This document shows positions 1-9,038 of a DNA stretch of 64,000 bases, in pieces (position 1 is the stretch's first letter; the number at the start of each line of letters is the position of its first letter). The notes under the pieces are model-generated. The model did no database searches. It was not told where the DNA came from and saw nothing but the letters and a program-made list of their open reading frames with translations. The DNA lies in assembly GCA_947476925.1 (NCBI GenBank), contig CANJSF010000001.1, positions 1 through 64,000 of the forward strand. Reading direction: 5' to 3'. This DNA is from Rhodospirillaceae bacterium (lineage in GTDB: Bacteria > Pseudomonadota > Alphaproteobacteria > Rhodospirillales > Rhodospirillaceae). Made by a program: the position numbers and the translations under genes.

Positions 1-2
1 CC

Positions 3-1745
3 GAACTCTGCTCGACCCGTCTGCGGATGAAAAGCCACGCCTCCCTATATTCCCCAAATGGTAGATCAGCGACAGACCTATGGTGCTGCATCTACCCATC
101 AGTGGTGCCGAATAAATCTTTCGGCCTTCAATTTGCTTTAATACTGAATAGTCATGGTGCAGAGTTCTGTTATTGCCTTGGGGCTGGCACAAGTCAGGTC
201 TCCGATCCGGAATTAGCTCAGCGATACCTAGGGGAGCTGCAGCGGATAAAGGGGCGATTACAGAATCTAGATCCTTCGCTGTTAAACACTTTCACCTCAG
301 CCATCGGAGACGAGTGGGATTATCGTCGCCAGTGGCGCCTACCTAAAGGGACCAAAGATTTTAGCGGCTTTGCAGACTGGCTTCCATATGCGAGCTCGGT
401 CGGAAGTAGTGGAGCAAGTATCTCAAAGAATTTTGACGTGTCTGCAACCATCAATCTGGGCGGACAGATTGAAAGTCTGTTTCAACAATACGCTAATCTT
501 TTCATGCCCGTGATGGAGGCCTTATATGTTGCAGAATCGCCTCCGGAACCCGTTCCAAAAGATTCAAAAACCGTTTCATCTCTCACGAGCCGGGCCGCGG
601 TTCTAGAAGCGGTACATGAGTGCGATGAGTTAGGAAGAGCAGCATTTTTAGAAAGATATGGGTACGGCCCAGCAATCGGATATTTCCTAGTTCACGAAGG
701 CCGTCGATATGACAGCAAGGCGATTGTCGGAGTTGCGGTCGGAAAGCAATTTCCAGAGCACGGCCCACTACGCAACAATGAGTTTTCTGGTGGACTCGGG
801 TCAGCCGTTACTAAGCTTCGAGAGCTTGGGTTCGAAGTAATTCATGAGACCGCCAATGCCGAGCCATCGCCAGCTATCCCGACCGCACCTAAAGCCAAGC
901 AACCTAAGTATTCGTCTATCGATTTTGCAGCAGAAACAAAGTTTTCCGAGCAGTCAATAAACCAATGGCTGGCGCGCTTGCGTCGCAAAGGTCAAATTAT
1001 CTTGCAAGGGCCGCCTGGAACGGGGAAGACATTTGTCGCAGAACGACTAGCGCGAACGATGGTTTCTGAGACCTATGGGCTATGGGACATAGTTCAGTTC
1101 CACCCCAGCTATGCGTACGAAGACTTTATGCAGGGTATAAAGCCGAAGGCCGTATCCGGTGCCTTGACTTACGATATTGAGCCGGGCCGTTTTCTTCAGT
1201 TCTGCGCTCGCGCCTCCGAGATAGACGCGCCGTCCGTGCTGATCATTGACGAGATAAATCGAGCAAATCTTTCGCGGGTTTTTGGCGAGCTAATGTATCT
1301 CCTGGAGTATCGAGAAAAGTCATCGCCACTGGCCTCAGGCGGTAAACCATTTAGGATTCCAAAAAACGTTTACATAATCGGGACAATGAATACCGCTGAT
1401 CGGTCAATCGCACTTGTCGATCACGCAATCCGAAGGAGATTCTCCTTCGTTTATCTCGAACCTGACTATGAGGTCTTGCAAGCTCATCTCGCGGAATGCG
1501 GCTTGCCAAGCGAGGGTTTGATAAAAGCGCTAAAGGCTATCAATACAGCAATCGATGATCGTAATTATTGGGTTGGGGTTTCCTATTTTCTTGCCGACGG
1601 TAAGCAACTCAGCTTGTCAATTCGAGATATCTGGTTGGGGGAGATAGAACCTTACCTAGAAGAATATTTTTATGACCGTCCCGACAAAGTTGCAGCTTTT
1701 CGTTGGGACGCATTGCTAAAAAAAGAGTTGGCGGACTGGGCCTAA
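3..1745 (+). CDS. McrB-type AAA+ GTPase of a type IV restriction system, 5' end outside the window
   Basis: Motor subunit of an McrBC-type modification-dependent restriction enzyme. The first in-frame ATG is at 27, but the frame stays open to base 3 and the product starts in the middle of an MrcB_N (DUF3578)-like domain, so the true start probably lies before the window. Residues ~190-280 (from the ATG) resemble the ScoMcrA-type N-terminal head domain (FLERYGYGPAIGYFLVHEG, RRYDSKAIVG, LRELGFEV). The AAA+ module follows: Walker A GPPGTGKT at about 1008-1031, Walker B SVLIIDEINRA, and the McrB signature MNTADRSI with an arginine-rich HAIRRRFSF, which in E. coli McrB goes with GTP rather than ATP use. 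mcrC starts 18 bp downstream. Sampled lines of mcrB and mcrC are 42-45% G+C, below the housekeeping genes, which fits acquisition by transfer. Family assignment is secure; the modified base recognised is unknown. Confidence 0.88.
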   Translation, partial: ELCSTRLRMKSHASLYSPNGRSATDLWCCIYPSVVPNKSFGLQFALILNSHGAEFCYCLGAGTSQVSDPELAQRYLGELQRIKGRLQNLDPSLLNTFTSAIGDEWDYRRQWRLPKGTKDFSGFADWLPYASSVGSSGASISKNFDVSATINLGGQIESLFQQYANLFMPVMEALYVAESPPEPVPKDSKTVSSLTSRAAVLEAVHECDELGRAAFLERYGYGPAIGYFLVHEGRRYDSKAIVGVAVGKQFPEHGPLRNNEFSGGLGSAVTKLRELGFEVIHETANAEPSPAIPTAPKAKQPKYSSIDFAAETKFSEQSINQWLARLRRKGQIILQGPPGTGKTFVAERLARTMVSETYGLWDIVQFHPSYAYEDFMQGIKPKAVSGALTYDIEPGRFLQFCARASEIDAPSVLIIDEINRANLSRVFGELMYLLEYREKSSPLASGGKPFRIPKNVYIIGTMNTADRSIALVDHAIRRRFSFVYLEPDYEVLQAHLAECGLPSEGLIKALKAINTAIDDRNYWVGVSYFLADGKQLSLSIRDIWLGEIEPYLEEYFYDRPDKVAAFRWDALLKKELADWA

Positions 1746-1763
1746 TACTCGTCAGCCAGGCAA

Positions 1764-2954
1764 ATGCGTATAATTGAACTTGAAGAAGAGGCAGATAGAG
1801 TACTCGCGCAGGGCGAACTCGACGAGGCTAGCGCTCTTTCACTCGACAGGAGCGGGCGTTTCACCGTCGAATTCCCCAGCGTAAAGAACGCATATAAATT
1901 CATAGTGCGTTCAAAGGGGTGGGTTGGGCAGATCCCACTCGGACCCGAATTAAGTATTCATATCCGCCCTAAGGTATCTGTGAACGCCATCTTCGAAATG
2001 CTTGAGGTTGCTTATAACCTCAAGTCATTTCAGTTTTTGGATGGCGAGACTAACGTTGCAACAGTTGATGGCCTTTTCGAAAGAATTGCATCAATTCTTG
2101 CTAGTCGAGTTATCGACAGAGCTCGAAAGGGTTTGTTTCAGGAGTATGTAAGCCAAAGGGCCGACCTGGGATTTGTTCGCGGGCGAGTGGATATTCGCGA
2201 GAGCCTTAAGCGTTCGGCGAGCGGATCGCCATATCTTCACTGTGAGTTTCAGGAACTCACTCATGACGTTGAAGACAATCAGTTGTTACTGTGGACGCTT
2301 TACAAAGTGTCTCAAGGCTCTTTTACAAGGCCAAACTCCGCTCGCTTAATTCGACAGGCGTACCGAGCATTAAACGGGACGGTTGCAGTTTCGGAGAAGC
2401 GACCCGACGATTGCATTGGCCGATTTTACCATCGCCTGAATGAGGATTATCAGCCTTTGCATGGCTTATGCCGCCTTCTGCTCGAGCATCTCGGACCCGA
2501 TATGAAGTTAGGCCAAGCGCAGTTCCTACCCTTCATGGTAAACATGCCGAACCTTTTTGAGGCTTTTGTTGCTGAGTGGTTAAAAGGAAATACGGTCGAC
2601 ACGTGGCTTGTGACTTCTCAGTACACAGCAAAGCTGACAGCGAACGCGGATTTGCGGTTTCGCATTGATCTCATCCTTAAAGATAAAGTATCTGGTCAGC
2701 CGCTTGCTATAATGGACACCAAATACAAGGCCGCGATGGCGCCGACAGAAGCTGATATACAGCAAGTGGTAGCCTATGCCGTCGAGACTGGCGTGACTAA
2801 AGCTTTTCTAGTTTACCCTAGTAGCCAGTCTAATTTTCTAAAGGCGCGGGTCGGCGCAATCGATGTGACGAGCGTTGCTTTCGATATTTCGAAAGAAATT
2901 GATGCATCCGGCAAGATTTTCATTGAGCAAATAACAACACTACTCGCTTCTTGA
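1764..2954 (+). CDS. mcrC: McrC-family nuclease subunit
   Basis: 396-residue partner of the upstream McrB-like GTPase. McrC proteins bind the McrB ring, stimulate GTP hydrolysis and supply a PD-(D/E)xK nuclease that cuts DNA between modified sites. The N-terminal ~110 residues form the small beta-rich McrB-binding region (KVSVNAIFEMLEVAYNLKSF is typical). The nuclease motif is near the C-terminus: RIDLIL, then AIMDTKYKA about 15 residues later, giving the D...DxK arrangement, followed by a helix starting DIQQVVAYA. ATG at 1764, 18 bp after mcrB, so the two are co-transcribed. Composition is A+T-rich like mcrB. A terminator hairpin follows 32 bp after the stop. Complete and apparently intact. 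Confidence 0.87.
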   Translation: MRIIELEEEADRVLAQGELDEASALSLDRSGRFTVEFPSVKNAYKFIVRSKGWVGQIPLGPELSIHIRPKVSVNAIFEMLEVAYNLKSFQFLDGETNVATVDGLFERIASILASRVIDRARKGLFQEYVSQRADLGFVRGRVDIRESLKRSASGSPYLHCEFQELTHDVEDNQLLLWTLYKVSQGSFTRPNSARLIRQAYRALNGTVAVSEKRPDDCIGRFYHRLNEDYQPLHGLCRLLLEHLGPDMKLGQAQFLPFMVNMPNLFEAFVAEWLKGNTVDTWLVTSQYTAKLTANADLRFRIDLILKDKVSGQPLAIMDTKYKAAMAPTEADIQQVVAYAVETGVTKAFLVYPSSQSNFLKARVGAIDVTSVAFDISKEIDASGKIFIEQITTLLAS

Positions 2955-2986
2955 GCGTCGGAGTTGCATTCTACCAAAAGATTTAA

Positions 2987-3016
2987 GGCCCCCACCGCGG
3001 AGTGAGGGCCTTTTTT
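2987..3016 (+). terminator. Intrinsic terminator after mcrC
   Basis: Stem ggcccccac (2987-2995) pairs with gtgagggcc (3002-3010) with one wobble, and is followed by six T (3011-3016). It ends the mcrBC unit. Read on the minus strand the hairpin is followed by a weaker T-rich stretch, so it may also stop transcripts arriving from the convergent H+-PPase gene. Confidence 0.8.
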
Positions 3017-3041
3017 ATTTATTGGCGGATATCACTATACC

Positions 3042-3065
3042 CCCCAGATTTCTCTGGGGCCTTTT
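3042..3065 (+). terminator. Second hairpin between convergent mcrC and hppA
   Basis: Perfect 7-bp stem CCCCAGA (3042-3048) / TCTGGGG (3053-3059) with a 4-base loop, then ccttttg on the plus strand. It lies 24 bp beyond the hppA stop, so it could be a backup terminator for either direction. The T-run is short, so confidence is modest. Confidence 0.45.
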
Positions 3066-3088
3066 GTAATTGCAAACGACGTGAGCGC

Positions 3089-5176
3089 TTACGCCGCCAA
3101 AATCGCCAGCAGAAGAATGGCCACGATGTTGGTGATTTTGATCATCGGGTTCACGGCCGGGCCAGCCGTATCTTTGTACGGGTCGCCGACTGTATCGCCG
3201 GTCACGGCTGCTTTGTGAGCATCCGAGCCCTTCTTGTTGCCTTCGCCCAAGTAGCCGTCTTCGATCAACTTCTTGGCGTTATCCCAAGCGCCGCCGCCCG
3301 AGGTCATCGAGATGGCGACGAACAAGCCCGTCACGATCGTGCCCAGCAGCATCGCACCCAGTGCCGTGAAGGCATTGGCTTGACCGCCAACCCACGACAC
3401 GAGGAAGTACAACACCACAGGTGACAGCACCGGCAGCAACGACGGCACAATCATTTCTTTGATCGCCGCTTTGGTCAGCATGTCGACGGCGCGGCCGTAA
3501 TCGGGCTTTGCAGTACCTTCCATGATGCCTTTGATTTCGCGGAACTGGCGACGCACTTCGTTCACAACCGCGCCAGCGGCACGGCCAACAGCTTGCATGC
3601 CCAACGCACCAAACAGGTAGGGCAGCAAACCGCCGATGAACAAGCCGACGACGACATAGGGGTTCTCAAGACGGAACTGAATGTCGAGGTTGGGGAAATA
3701 GTGCTTCAAGTCTTCGGTGTAAGCCGCAAACAGCACCAGGGCTGCAAGGCCTGCTGAACCAATGGCGTAGCCTTTGGTGACAGCTTTGGTGGTGTTTCCA
3801 ACCGCGTCGAGGGCGTCGGTGACTTTGCGCACTTCCGGCGGCAGGTGCGACATTTCGGCAATGCCACCGGCGTTGTCGGTCACTGGGCCATAAGCGTCGA
3901 GCGCCACAACGATACCGGCCAAAGCCAACATTGTCGTGGCGGCGACGGCAAGGCCAAACAAGCCAGCAAAGGTGTAAGCGGCGATAATGCCACCCGAAAT
4001 CACCAGCACCGGCAATGCACACGCTTCCATCGAGATCGCAAGACCTTGGATGATGTTCGTGCCATGGCCCGTGAGCGAGGACCGCGCCACCGACTGAACG
4101 GGACGGAACCCTGTGCCCGTGTAGTACTCGGTGATGTAGATGATCAACCCAGTGACGATCAGGCCGACAAAGGCACACTTGATGAAATCCATCGAGGTGA
4201 GCGTCATGCCAGACACAGTGATGACTGGCTCGGCGAACATCATGTTGGTCACGATCACGATCAAGATCGCAGAGATTACCGCCGTGACGATAAAGCCGCG
4301 ATAGAGTGCCGGCATAATTTTGCCGCTGGCGCCGATGCCCGAGAAGAATGTGCCGATAACCGAGGCGATAATGCACACGCCGCCGACAACCAGCGGATAA
4401 AGCATGGCCGATGTTTCTGCCGCGCCATCAAAATAAATGGTCGCAAGCAGCATCGTGGCAACAATGGTCACGGCATAGGTTTCGAACAAATCCGCCGCCA
4501 TACCGGCGCAATCACCGACGTTGTCACCAACATTGTCGGCAATGACGGCCGGATTGCGCGGGTCGTCTTCCGGGATGCCCGCTTCGACTTTACCGACCAA
4601 GTCGGCACCGACGTCGGCGCCTTTGGTGAAGATCCCGCCGCCCAAGCGCGCGAAGATCGAGATTAGTGATGCGCCAAAGCTGAGGGCGACCAGGCCTTCG
4701 ATCAACTTGCGCTGATCAATGCCCATGGATTTGAGGATGAAGTAGTAGGAGGCAACGCCCAGCAGGCCTAAACCCACCACAAGCATTCCAGTGACCGCGC
4801 CCGACTTAAAGGCAACATCGTGGGCCGGCTTCAAGCCGCCGGTCATGGCAGCGGCCGCCGTGCGCACGTTGGCACGTACTGAAATGTTCATGCCGACATA
4901 GCCGGCGACACCAGAGAGCACCGCACCAATCACAAAGCCGATCGCCACCGTCATACCCAAGGTGGCCGCCAAGATAATGGCCACCACGACACCGGCAATG
5001 CCGATGGTCGTGTACTGGCGATTGAGGTACGCGCCGGCACCTTCTTGAATGGCCGCCGCAATTTCTTGCATGCGCGCATTGCCGGTGGGCAGCGCGATAA
5101 TTCGGGTGGTTGCATAAGCACCGTACAGCACGGCCAGCAGGCCGCAGCCTATAACCAGAGTTTCCAACGAGTTCAT
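3089..5176 (-). CDS. hppA: K+-independent proton-translocating pyrophosphatase
   Basis: 695-residue integral membrane pump that couples pyrophosphate hydrolysis to proton export. About 16 hydrophobic segments are expected for the family. Substrate and Mg-binding signatures are visible: [30 protein letters not shown] and, near the C-terminus, [10 protein letters not shown] and [15 protein letters not shown]. In the segment that sets K+ dependence the sequence is [10 protein letters not shown]: lysine at the first diagnostic position and threonine three residues on, which marks the K+-independent class. The ATG at 5176 has an AAGGGG ribosome site a few bases upstream. It is monocistronic or at the end of the block, converging on mcrC. 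Full length, no oddities. Confidence 0.97.
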   Translation of the reverse strand: MNSLETLVIGCGLLAVLYGAYATTRIIALPTGNARMQEIAAAIQEGAGAYLNRQYTTIGIAGVVVAIILAATLGMTVAIGFVIGAVLSGVAGYVGMNISVRANVRTAAAAMTGGLKPAHDVAFKSGAVTGMLVVGLGLLGVASYYFILKSMGIDQRKLIEGLVALSFGASLISIFARLGGGIFTKGADVGADLVGKVEAGIPEDDPRNPAVIADNVGDNVGDCAGMAADLFETYAVTIVATMLLATIYFDGAAETSAMLYPLVVGGVCIIASVIGTFFSGIGASGKIMPALYRGFIVTAVISAILIVIVTNMMFAEPVITVSGMTLTSMDFIKCAFVGLIVTGLIIYITEYYTGTGFRPVQSVARSSLTGHGTNIIQGLAISMEACALPVLVISGGIIAAYTFAGLFGLAVAATTMLALAGIVVALDAYGPVTDNAGGIAEMSHLPPEVRKVTDALDAVGNTTKAVTKGYAIGSAGLAALVLFAAYTEDLKHYFPNLDIQFRLENPYVVVGLFIGGLLPYLFGALGMQAVGRAAGAVVNEVRRQFREIKGIMEGTAKPDYGRAVDMLTKAAIKEMIVPSLLPVLSPVVLYFLVSWVGGQANAFTALGAMLLGTIVTGLFVAISMTSGGGAWDNAKKLIEDGYLGEGNKKGSDAHKAAVTGDTVGDPYKDTAGPAVNPMIKITNIVAILLLAILAA

Positions 5177-5373
5177 AAGTGCCCCTTCTTGATGGTTCTC
5201 AGCGATTCGACCAGGCGGTCACCTGGGCTGCTGAAATGTCTAAAATACAATACAAATCAGTGAGTTAGCGGGCTTGCGTGCTGGCCCGCCGGGAAAAGCG
5301 CGCGCACGATGCCAGAAGCGCTAATAGGACGCAACAGCGTTGAGAACTCGGCTTAAATTGCGCTTGAGAGCGA

Positions 5374-5880
5374 TTATTCCAAAGTCCCGAAACGCTGTTC
5401 AAACATGTTGATCAGCATCACGTCGATCAGCTTTTCGCCGTATAATTTTTTGCCTATTTGGTTGAGCTTCTTTTTGATTTCAACCAAATCCATCAGGTCG
5501 TGATCGCGGCTAAAGTAGCTCTGAAAATAGGGGATGAAGGTGTCAAGAACGGCGCTTTCGTAGCGCACGATTTCGTTTTCAACGGCGTCCTTTTCCGCTT
5601 TGACAACCCGCAGCCGCACACTCAAATAGACTTTGCGCTCAACTTTTTCGTTGATCACCACCGGTATAATCATCTCGCGCAGATCGACAAACGTCATCAC
5701 CGAGTCAGGCGGCACGTAAACTTTCTTGGATGCTTCCGCCATTGCCGCCGCCTTTTCAGACGCAGACATTTTGGCCATGGGATTGAAGGGGTTGGGTATG
5801 ATTCCCATCCTAATCAACGCGCCCGCTCCGCCGCCACCGAGCAAGATCAACATCACGATAATAACAATAATCCGCTTCAT
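5374..5880 (-). CDS. fliL: FliL-like single-pass membrane protein
   Basis: 168 residues. A short cytoplasmic start (MKRI) precedes one hydrophobic segment (residues ~3-27), then a periplasmic domain with a VYVPPDSVMTFVDL strand and the closing LINMFEQRFGTLE. FliL surrounds the flagellar stator and raises torque at the basal body. Length, topology and the Phe-x-Asp-Leu strand fit FliL, but similarity in this family is low, and this copy sits behind thiL (17-bp gap) rather than in a flagellar operon. MotB lies 11 kb away on the other strand. It could be a FliL-domain paralogue of unknown role. A GC-rich hairpin (5268-5289) lies ~85 bp past the stop. Confidence 0.6.
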   Translation of the reverse strand: MKRIIVIIVMLILLGGGGAGALIRMGIIPNPFNPMAKMSASEKAAAMAEASKKVYVPPDSVMTFVDLREMIIPVVINEKVERKVYLSVRLRVVKAEKDAVENEIVRYESAVLDTFIPYFQSYFSRDHDLMDLVEIKKKLNQIGKKLYGEKLIDVMLINMFEQRFGTLE

Positions 5881-5897
5881 ACTTGGACGTCGTCCTG

Positions 5898-6878
5898 TCA
5901 GCGATGCCGGTAGCCAGTGGCGGGCAGTTTAACCGGGCGGCCCGAAGCGTCCAAGACACTAACGCCCTGCCCGGCCACAAATCGACCGATGGGAGTGAGC
6001 GCCACGCCTACGCGCTGTGCATGAGCCAATGCGGCAGGCACGTTGGCGGGTGGAATGGCAAACGCAAGTTCGTAGTCATCCCCACCCGTTAAAACCTGCA
6101 TGAGAACTGTGCTTGATTGTGCCAAGGCCGCACGAACGGCCATCGACAGCGGTACTTTATCAAACTCGATAATCGCGCCCACGTTCGATTGGGTGCAGAT
6201 ATGCCCGACATCAGCGCAAAGCCCATCGGAGATATCGATACAGGCACTGTCGCGAGCGGCTTCCGCTTGCCCCAGCAACATGCGGGGCAAAGGCAAACGA
6301 TAGCGGCCCAACAAAAACTCTTGATGCGCGGCCGATAAGTTTTTGTGCTCGCCTTTGGCCACCTCAAGCCCGAGGGCTGCATCACCAATGGTGCCCGATA
6401 CGCACAGCACGTCGTCTGGCATCGCGCCATTGCGACGCGTCATATGGCCGGCTTTCACTTCACCAATCGCAGTAATGGAAATAGCCAATGGGCCCGGCGT
6501 CGCAGTGGTATCGCCGCCCATTAATGGAAAGCCAAATTCATCAATATCGTGGCCGAGCCCACCAACAAATGCGCTCAACCAAGCATCGTCGATATGATCG
6601 GGCAGCATCAAGGCCATAAAAAAGCCAACAGGCCTGGCGCCTTTAGCTGCAAGGTCCGACAAATTCACGCGCAAGGCTTTGCGCGCGATCAAGTCGGGTG
6701 GATCGGTCGCAAAAAAATGCACACCGGCAACGACGGCATCTTTGGTCACCACCAACTCACACCCATGCGATGGGGCTAGCGTGGCTGCGTCGTCAGTGAG
6801 GTTGTATGCGCCAGGCGTATTGCGTGTCAGCGGCGCGAGCAGCCGCCTGATCAGATGGAATTCGCCTAAACGGCTCAC
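5898..6878 (-). CDS. thiL: Thiamine-monophosphate kinase
   Basis: 326 residues; phosphorylates thiamine phosphate to thiamine diphosphate with ATP, the last step of cofactor synthesis. AIRS/PurM fold with the usual motifs: DDAATLAP near the N-terminus, the GGDTTATPG metal-binding loop, SDGLCADVGHI, and GGDDYELAFA. It starts with GTG at 6878, overlapping the nusB stop by 4 bp, a tight translational coupling seen in many proteobacteria. FliL-like gene follows 17 bp later. Normal length and intact active-site motifs. Confidence 0.95.
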   Translation of the reverse strand: MSRLGEFHLIRRLLAPLTRNTPGAYNLTDDAATLAPSHGCELVVTKDAVVAGVHFFATDPPDLIARKALRVNLSDLAAKGARPVGFFMALMLPDHIDDAWLSAFVGGLGHDIDEFGFPLMGGDTTATPGPLAISITAIGEVKAGHMTRRNGAMPDDVLCVSGTIGDAALGLEVAKGEHKNLSAAHQEFLLGRYRLPLPRMLLGQAEAARDSACIDISDGLCADVGHICTQSNVGAIIEFDKVPLSMAVRAALAQSSTVLMQVLTGGDDYELAFAIPPANVPAALAHAQRVGVALTPIGRFVAGQGVSVLDASGRPVKLPATGYRHR

Positions 6879-7399
6879 GCGGTCGCTTCAATGCGGCCCA
6901 GCGCGCGGGCAACGCGGTCGAGGACGGCGTTCACTAAGCGCGGCTCAGGCCCTGGATAAAACGCATGGGCAATATCGACGAACTCAGAAATCGTCGCACG
7001 CGGCGGAATATCGGTTCGCACCAACAGCTCAGCAATAGCTGCACGTAAAATGGCCTTAAGTGTTAGTTCCAAACGCTCGGCTGGCCACTCGGCTGATAAC
7101 GATTGTTTGAGCATGTCATTGATATCATCACTGCGCGCATCCACGGCACGCACAATATCGACCAGCAGACCGCTGTCGGCTTCGCACAGATCGATAAATT
7201 TTTCTTGAGCGGTATCGGGGTCTTCTACAATCGCAACGCCGCCTTGGCGGCCCGAAATGAAATCCTTCAACACATCGTCAGAATTCAATTCCATCACGTC
7301 GATTTGGTAAAGCGCCTGCACTGCCGCCAAACGCCCGGCACTCCGGGCCATGGCAACGGCAGAAACAGTGGGCGTCGAGGCAGAGCGCGCAGCGGCCAT
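6875..7399 (-). CDS. nusB: Transcription antitermination factor NusB
   Basis: Helical RNA-binding protein that, with NusE (S10), binds boxA in rRNA leaders and supports antitermination. The family core starts at ARSAGRLAAVQALYQIDV and ends with RTDIPPRATISEFVDIAHAF and PRLVNAVLDRVAR. The frame extends to a TTG at 7411, but ATG 7399 (174 residues) is the better start. Lies between ribH (44-bp gap) and thiL (4-bp overlap), the common ribH-nusB-thiL order. Confidence 0.95.
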   Translation of the reverse strand: MAAARSASTPTVSAVAMARSAGRLAAVQALYQIDVMELNSDDVLKDFISGRQGGVAIVEDPDTAQEKFIDLCEADSGLLVDIVRAVDARSDDINDMLKQSLSAEWPAERLELTLKAILRAAIAELLVRTDIPPRATISEFVDIAHAFYPGPEPRLVNAVLDRVARALGRIEATA

Positions 7400-7443
7400 G
7401 AACAATATCAACCTGTCAAAGAGCGAACAAAAAAGAGCAGCGA

Positions 7444-7917
7444 CTAAAGATGGTATAGCCCGAACTGATGCTTCACCTCAATCATGCGCAAACACGCCCG
7501 CGCGGCGCGCCCGCCGACATCATCGGCCCCTTGAGGATTGGCGCGTGCCATGGCCAGTTCCCAGGTCGGGCATGTGAGAATGCCATTACCCATGGGGACT
7601 TTGTAATCCATCGCAAAGCGAGTCATCCCCGACATGGCCTCTTGGCATACATATTCATAGTGATCGGTCTCGCCCTTCACCGCACAGCCCAGCACCACGA
7701 CACCGTGATGAAGGTTACCTGTTGCATGCCCGCCCTTGCTGAAAGCAAAGACCGCCGCGGTTGGCAATTCAAGAATGCCAGGCACGGTGATCAGGTCGTA
7801 GCTGGCCCCCGCTTTCTCCAGCGCCGCTTTGGCACCCGACAATAATTGATCGGCGTTTTCGTTATAGAACCGCGCTTCGATGATCAGGACGTGGGCTTTG
7901 ATGGACATTGATTGCAT
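7444..7917 (-). CDS. ribH: 6,7-dimethyl-8-ribityllumazine synthase
   Basis: Condenses the ribityl-pyrimidine with 3,4-dihydroxybutanone 4-phosphate, the penultimate step of riboflavin synthesis. Visible motifs: IIEARFYNENADQLL at the N-terminus, the VPGILELPTAA loop, VVLGCAVKGETDHYEYV around the phosphate site, and MGNGILTC. The frame runs up to a TTG at 7935 inside the ribB end; ATG 7917 (157 residues) or ATG 7908 (154 residues) are more likely. Last of the rib genes before nusB; ribB ends 4 bp upstream of the chosen start. Confidence 0.95.
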   Translation of the reverse strand: MQSMSIKAHVLIIEARFYNENADQLLSGAKAALEKAGASYDLITVPGILELPTAAVFAFSKGGHATGNLHHGVVVLGCAVKGETDHYEYVCQEAMSGMTRFAMDYKVPMGNGILTCPTWELAMARANPQGADDVGGRAARACLRMIEVKHQFGLYHL

Positions 7918-7921
7918 TGCT

Positions 7922-9034
7922 TTAACTCGTCGCAATCTTGCGCTGTTCGATAATTTTCAAGCCGTATCCATCAAGGCCAATCACATTCTTCGACGTGTTG
8001 GTCAGCAGAATCATGTTTTGCACACCCAAGTCGACCAGCACTTGCGCGCCGACACCGTAATCCATCAAACGCGCCGGGCCGTCCTCGCCCTTCGCATGCG
8101 CTTTGATACGGTCAGACAGGCGCGTGGTGGACAGCTGATCGCGCAACACCACAACGACGCCGCGCCCAAAGGCCGCAATTTGTTCCATCGCTTTGTTCAA
8201 GTCGCCGGTTTTGGAGCTACTGGCATCGCCAAATAAATCAGCCAGGACGTTCACTTGGTGCATGCGCACCATCACAGGGTCCTCGCCATTCACTTTACCT
8301 TTGATCAAGGCAACGTTTTCGGTGCCCGAAATGTTGTCGGTGTAAACGCGCATTTGCCATTGCCCACCGAATTTTGACGTAAACGTCGTATCGGTCTCGA
8401 CACTCACCAATCGCTCTTTGCGACGACGGTAAGCAATCAAGTCAGCGATGGTCGCGATTTTGATGTTATGCAACTGCGCAAATTGAACCAGATCAGGCAT
8501 GCGCGACATGGAGCCGTCGTCGTTCATGATCTCGCAGATCACGCCTGCCGGAATCAAACCCGCCAACCGAGATATATCGACTGCTGCTTCAGTATGGCCC
8601 GCGCGCACCAGAACGCCACCATCGCGCGCCATGAGCGGGAAGATGTGGCCGGGCGTCGCTAAATTGTCGCGCGTGCTTGCCGGGTCAATGGCCACTGAAA
8701 TGGTTCGAGCCCGGTCTGCCGCAGAGATACCCGTGGTCACGCCTTCTTTGGCTTCGATACTGAGTGTGAAAGCTGTGCCATGGCGGGTTTGGTTGTGCGA
8801 GGTCATCAGCGGTAAGCGCAGATCCTCGCACCGCTTCGTCGTCATCGACAGGCAAATCAAACCCCGGCCATGCTTAGCCATAAAGTTGATGGCCGCCGGC
8901 GTTGCCATTTGCGCTGGGATCACGAGATCGCCCTCGTTCTCGCGGCCTTCATCATCGACAAGAATAAACATCTTGCCGTTGCGAGCGTCTTCGATGATCT
9001 CGTCAATGGACGATAAATACTCGGCGTAGGTCAC
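7922..9034 (-). CDS. ribB: 3,4-dihydroxy-2-butanone 4-phosphate synthase with degenerate RibA-like C-terminal half
   Basis: The N-terminal ~200 residues are a complete RibB domain (DDEGRENEGDLVIPAQ, FMAKHGRGLICL, RAGHTEAAVDI), which converts ribulose 5-phosphate to dihydroxybutanone phosphate. The C-terminal ~165 residues align in position with GTP cyclohydrolase II, but the zinc ligands are gone. Where RibA has a cysteine-rich metal loop, this protein reads MHQVNVLADLFGDASSSKTG, and the half contains no cysteine at all. The protein is therefore predicted to be monofunctional (RibBX type, known in alphaproteobacteria), with GTP cyclohydrolase II encoded elsewhere. Start: GTG 9034 has GGAT eight bases upstream; TTG 9046, overlapping the ribE end, is the alternative. 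Confidence 0.93.
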   Translation of the reverse strand: MTYAEYLSSIDEIIEDARNGKMFILVDDEGRENEGDLVIPAQMATPAAINFMAKHGRGLICLSMTTKRCEDLRLPLMTSHNQTRHGTAFTLSIEAKEGVTTGISAADRARTISVAIDPASTRDNLATPGHIFPLMARDGGVLVRAGHTEAAVDISRLAGLIPAGVICEIMNDDGSMSRMPDLVQFAQLHNIKIATIADLIAYRRRKERLVSVETDTTFTSKFGGQWQMRVYTDNISGTENVALIKGKVNGEDPVMVRMHQVNVLADLFGDASSSKTGDLNKAMEQIAAFGRGVVVVLRDQLSTTRLSDRIKAHAKGEDGPARLMDYGVGAQVLVDLGVQNMILLTNTSKNVIGLDGYGLKIIEQRKIATS

Positions 9035-9038
9035 TGCT

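Noticed and set aside
3845-4666. Plus-strand open frame of 273 codons within hppA
   Set aside because: It lies fully inside the well-supported H+-pyrophosphatase and its translation is highly charged and unlike any protein; typical of antisense frames in GC-rich DNA.
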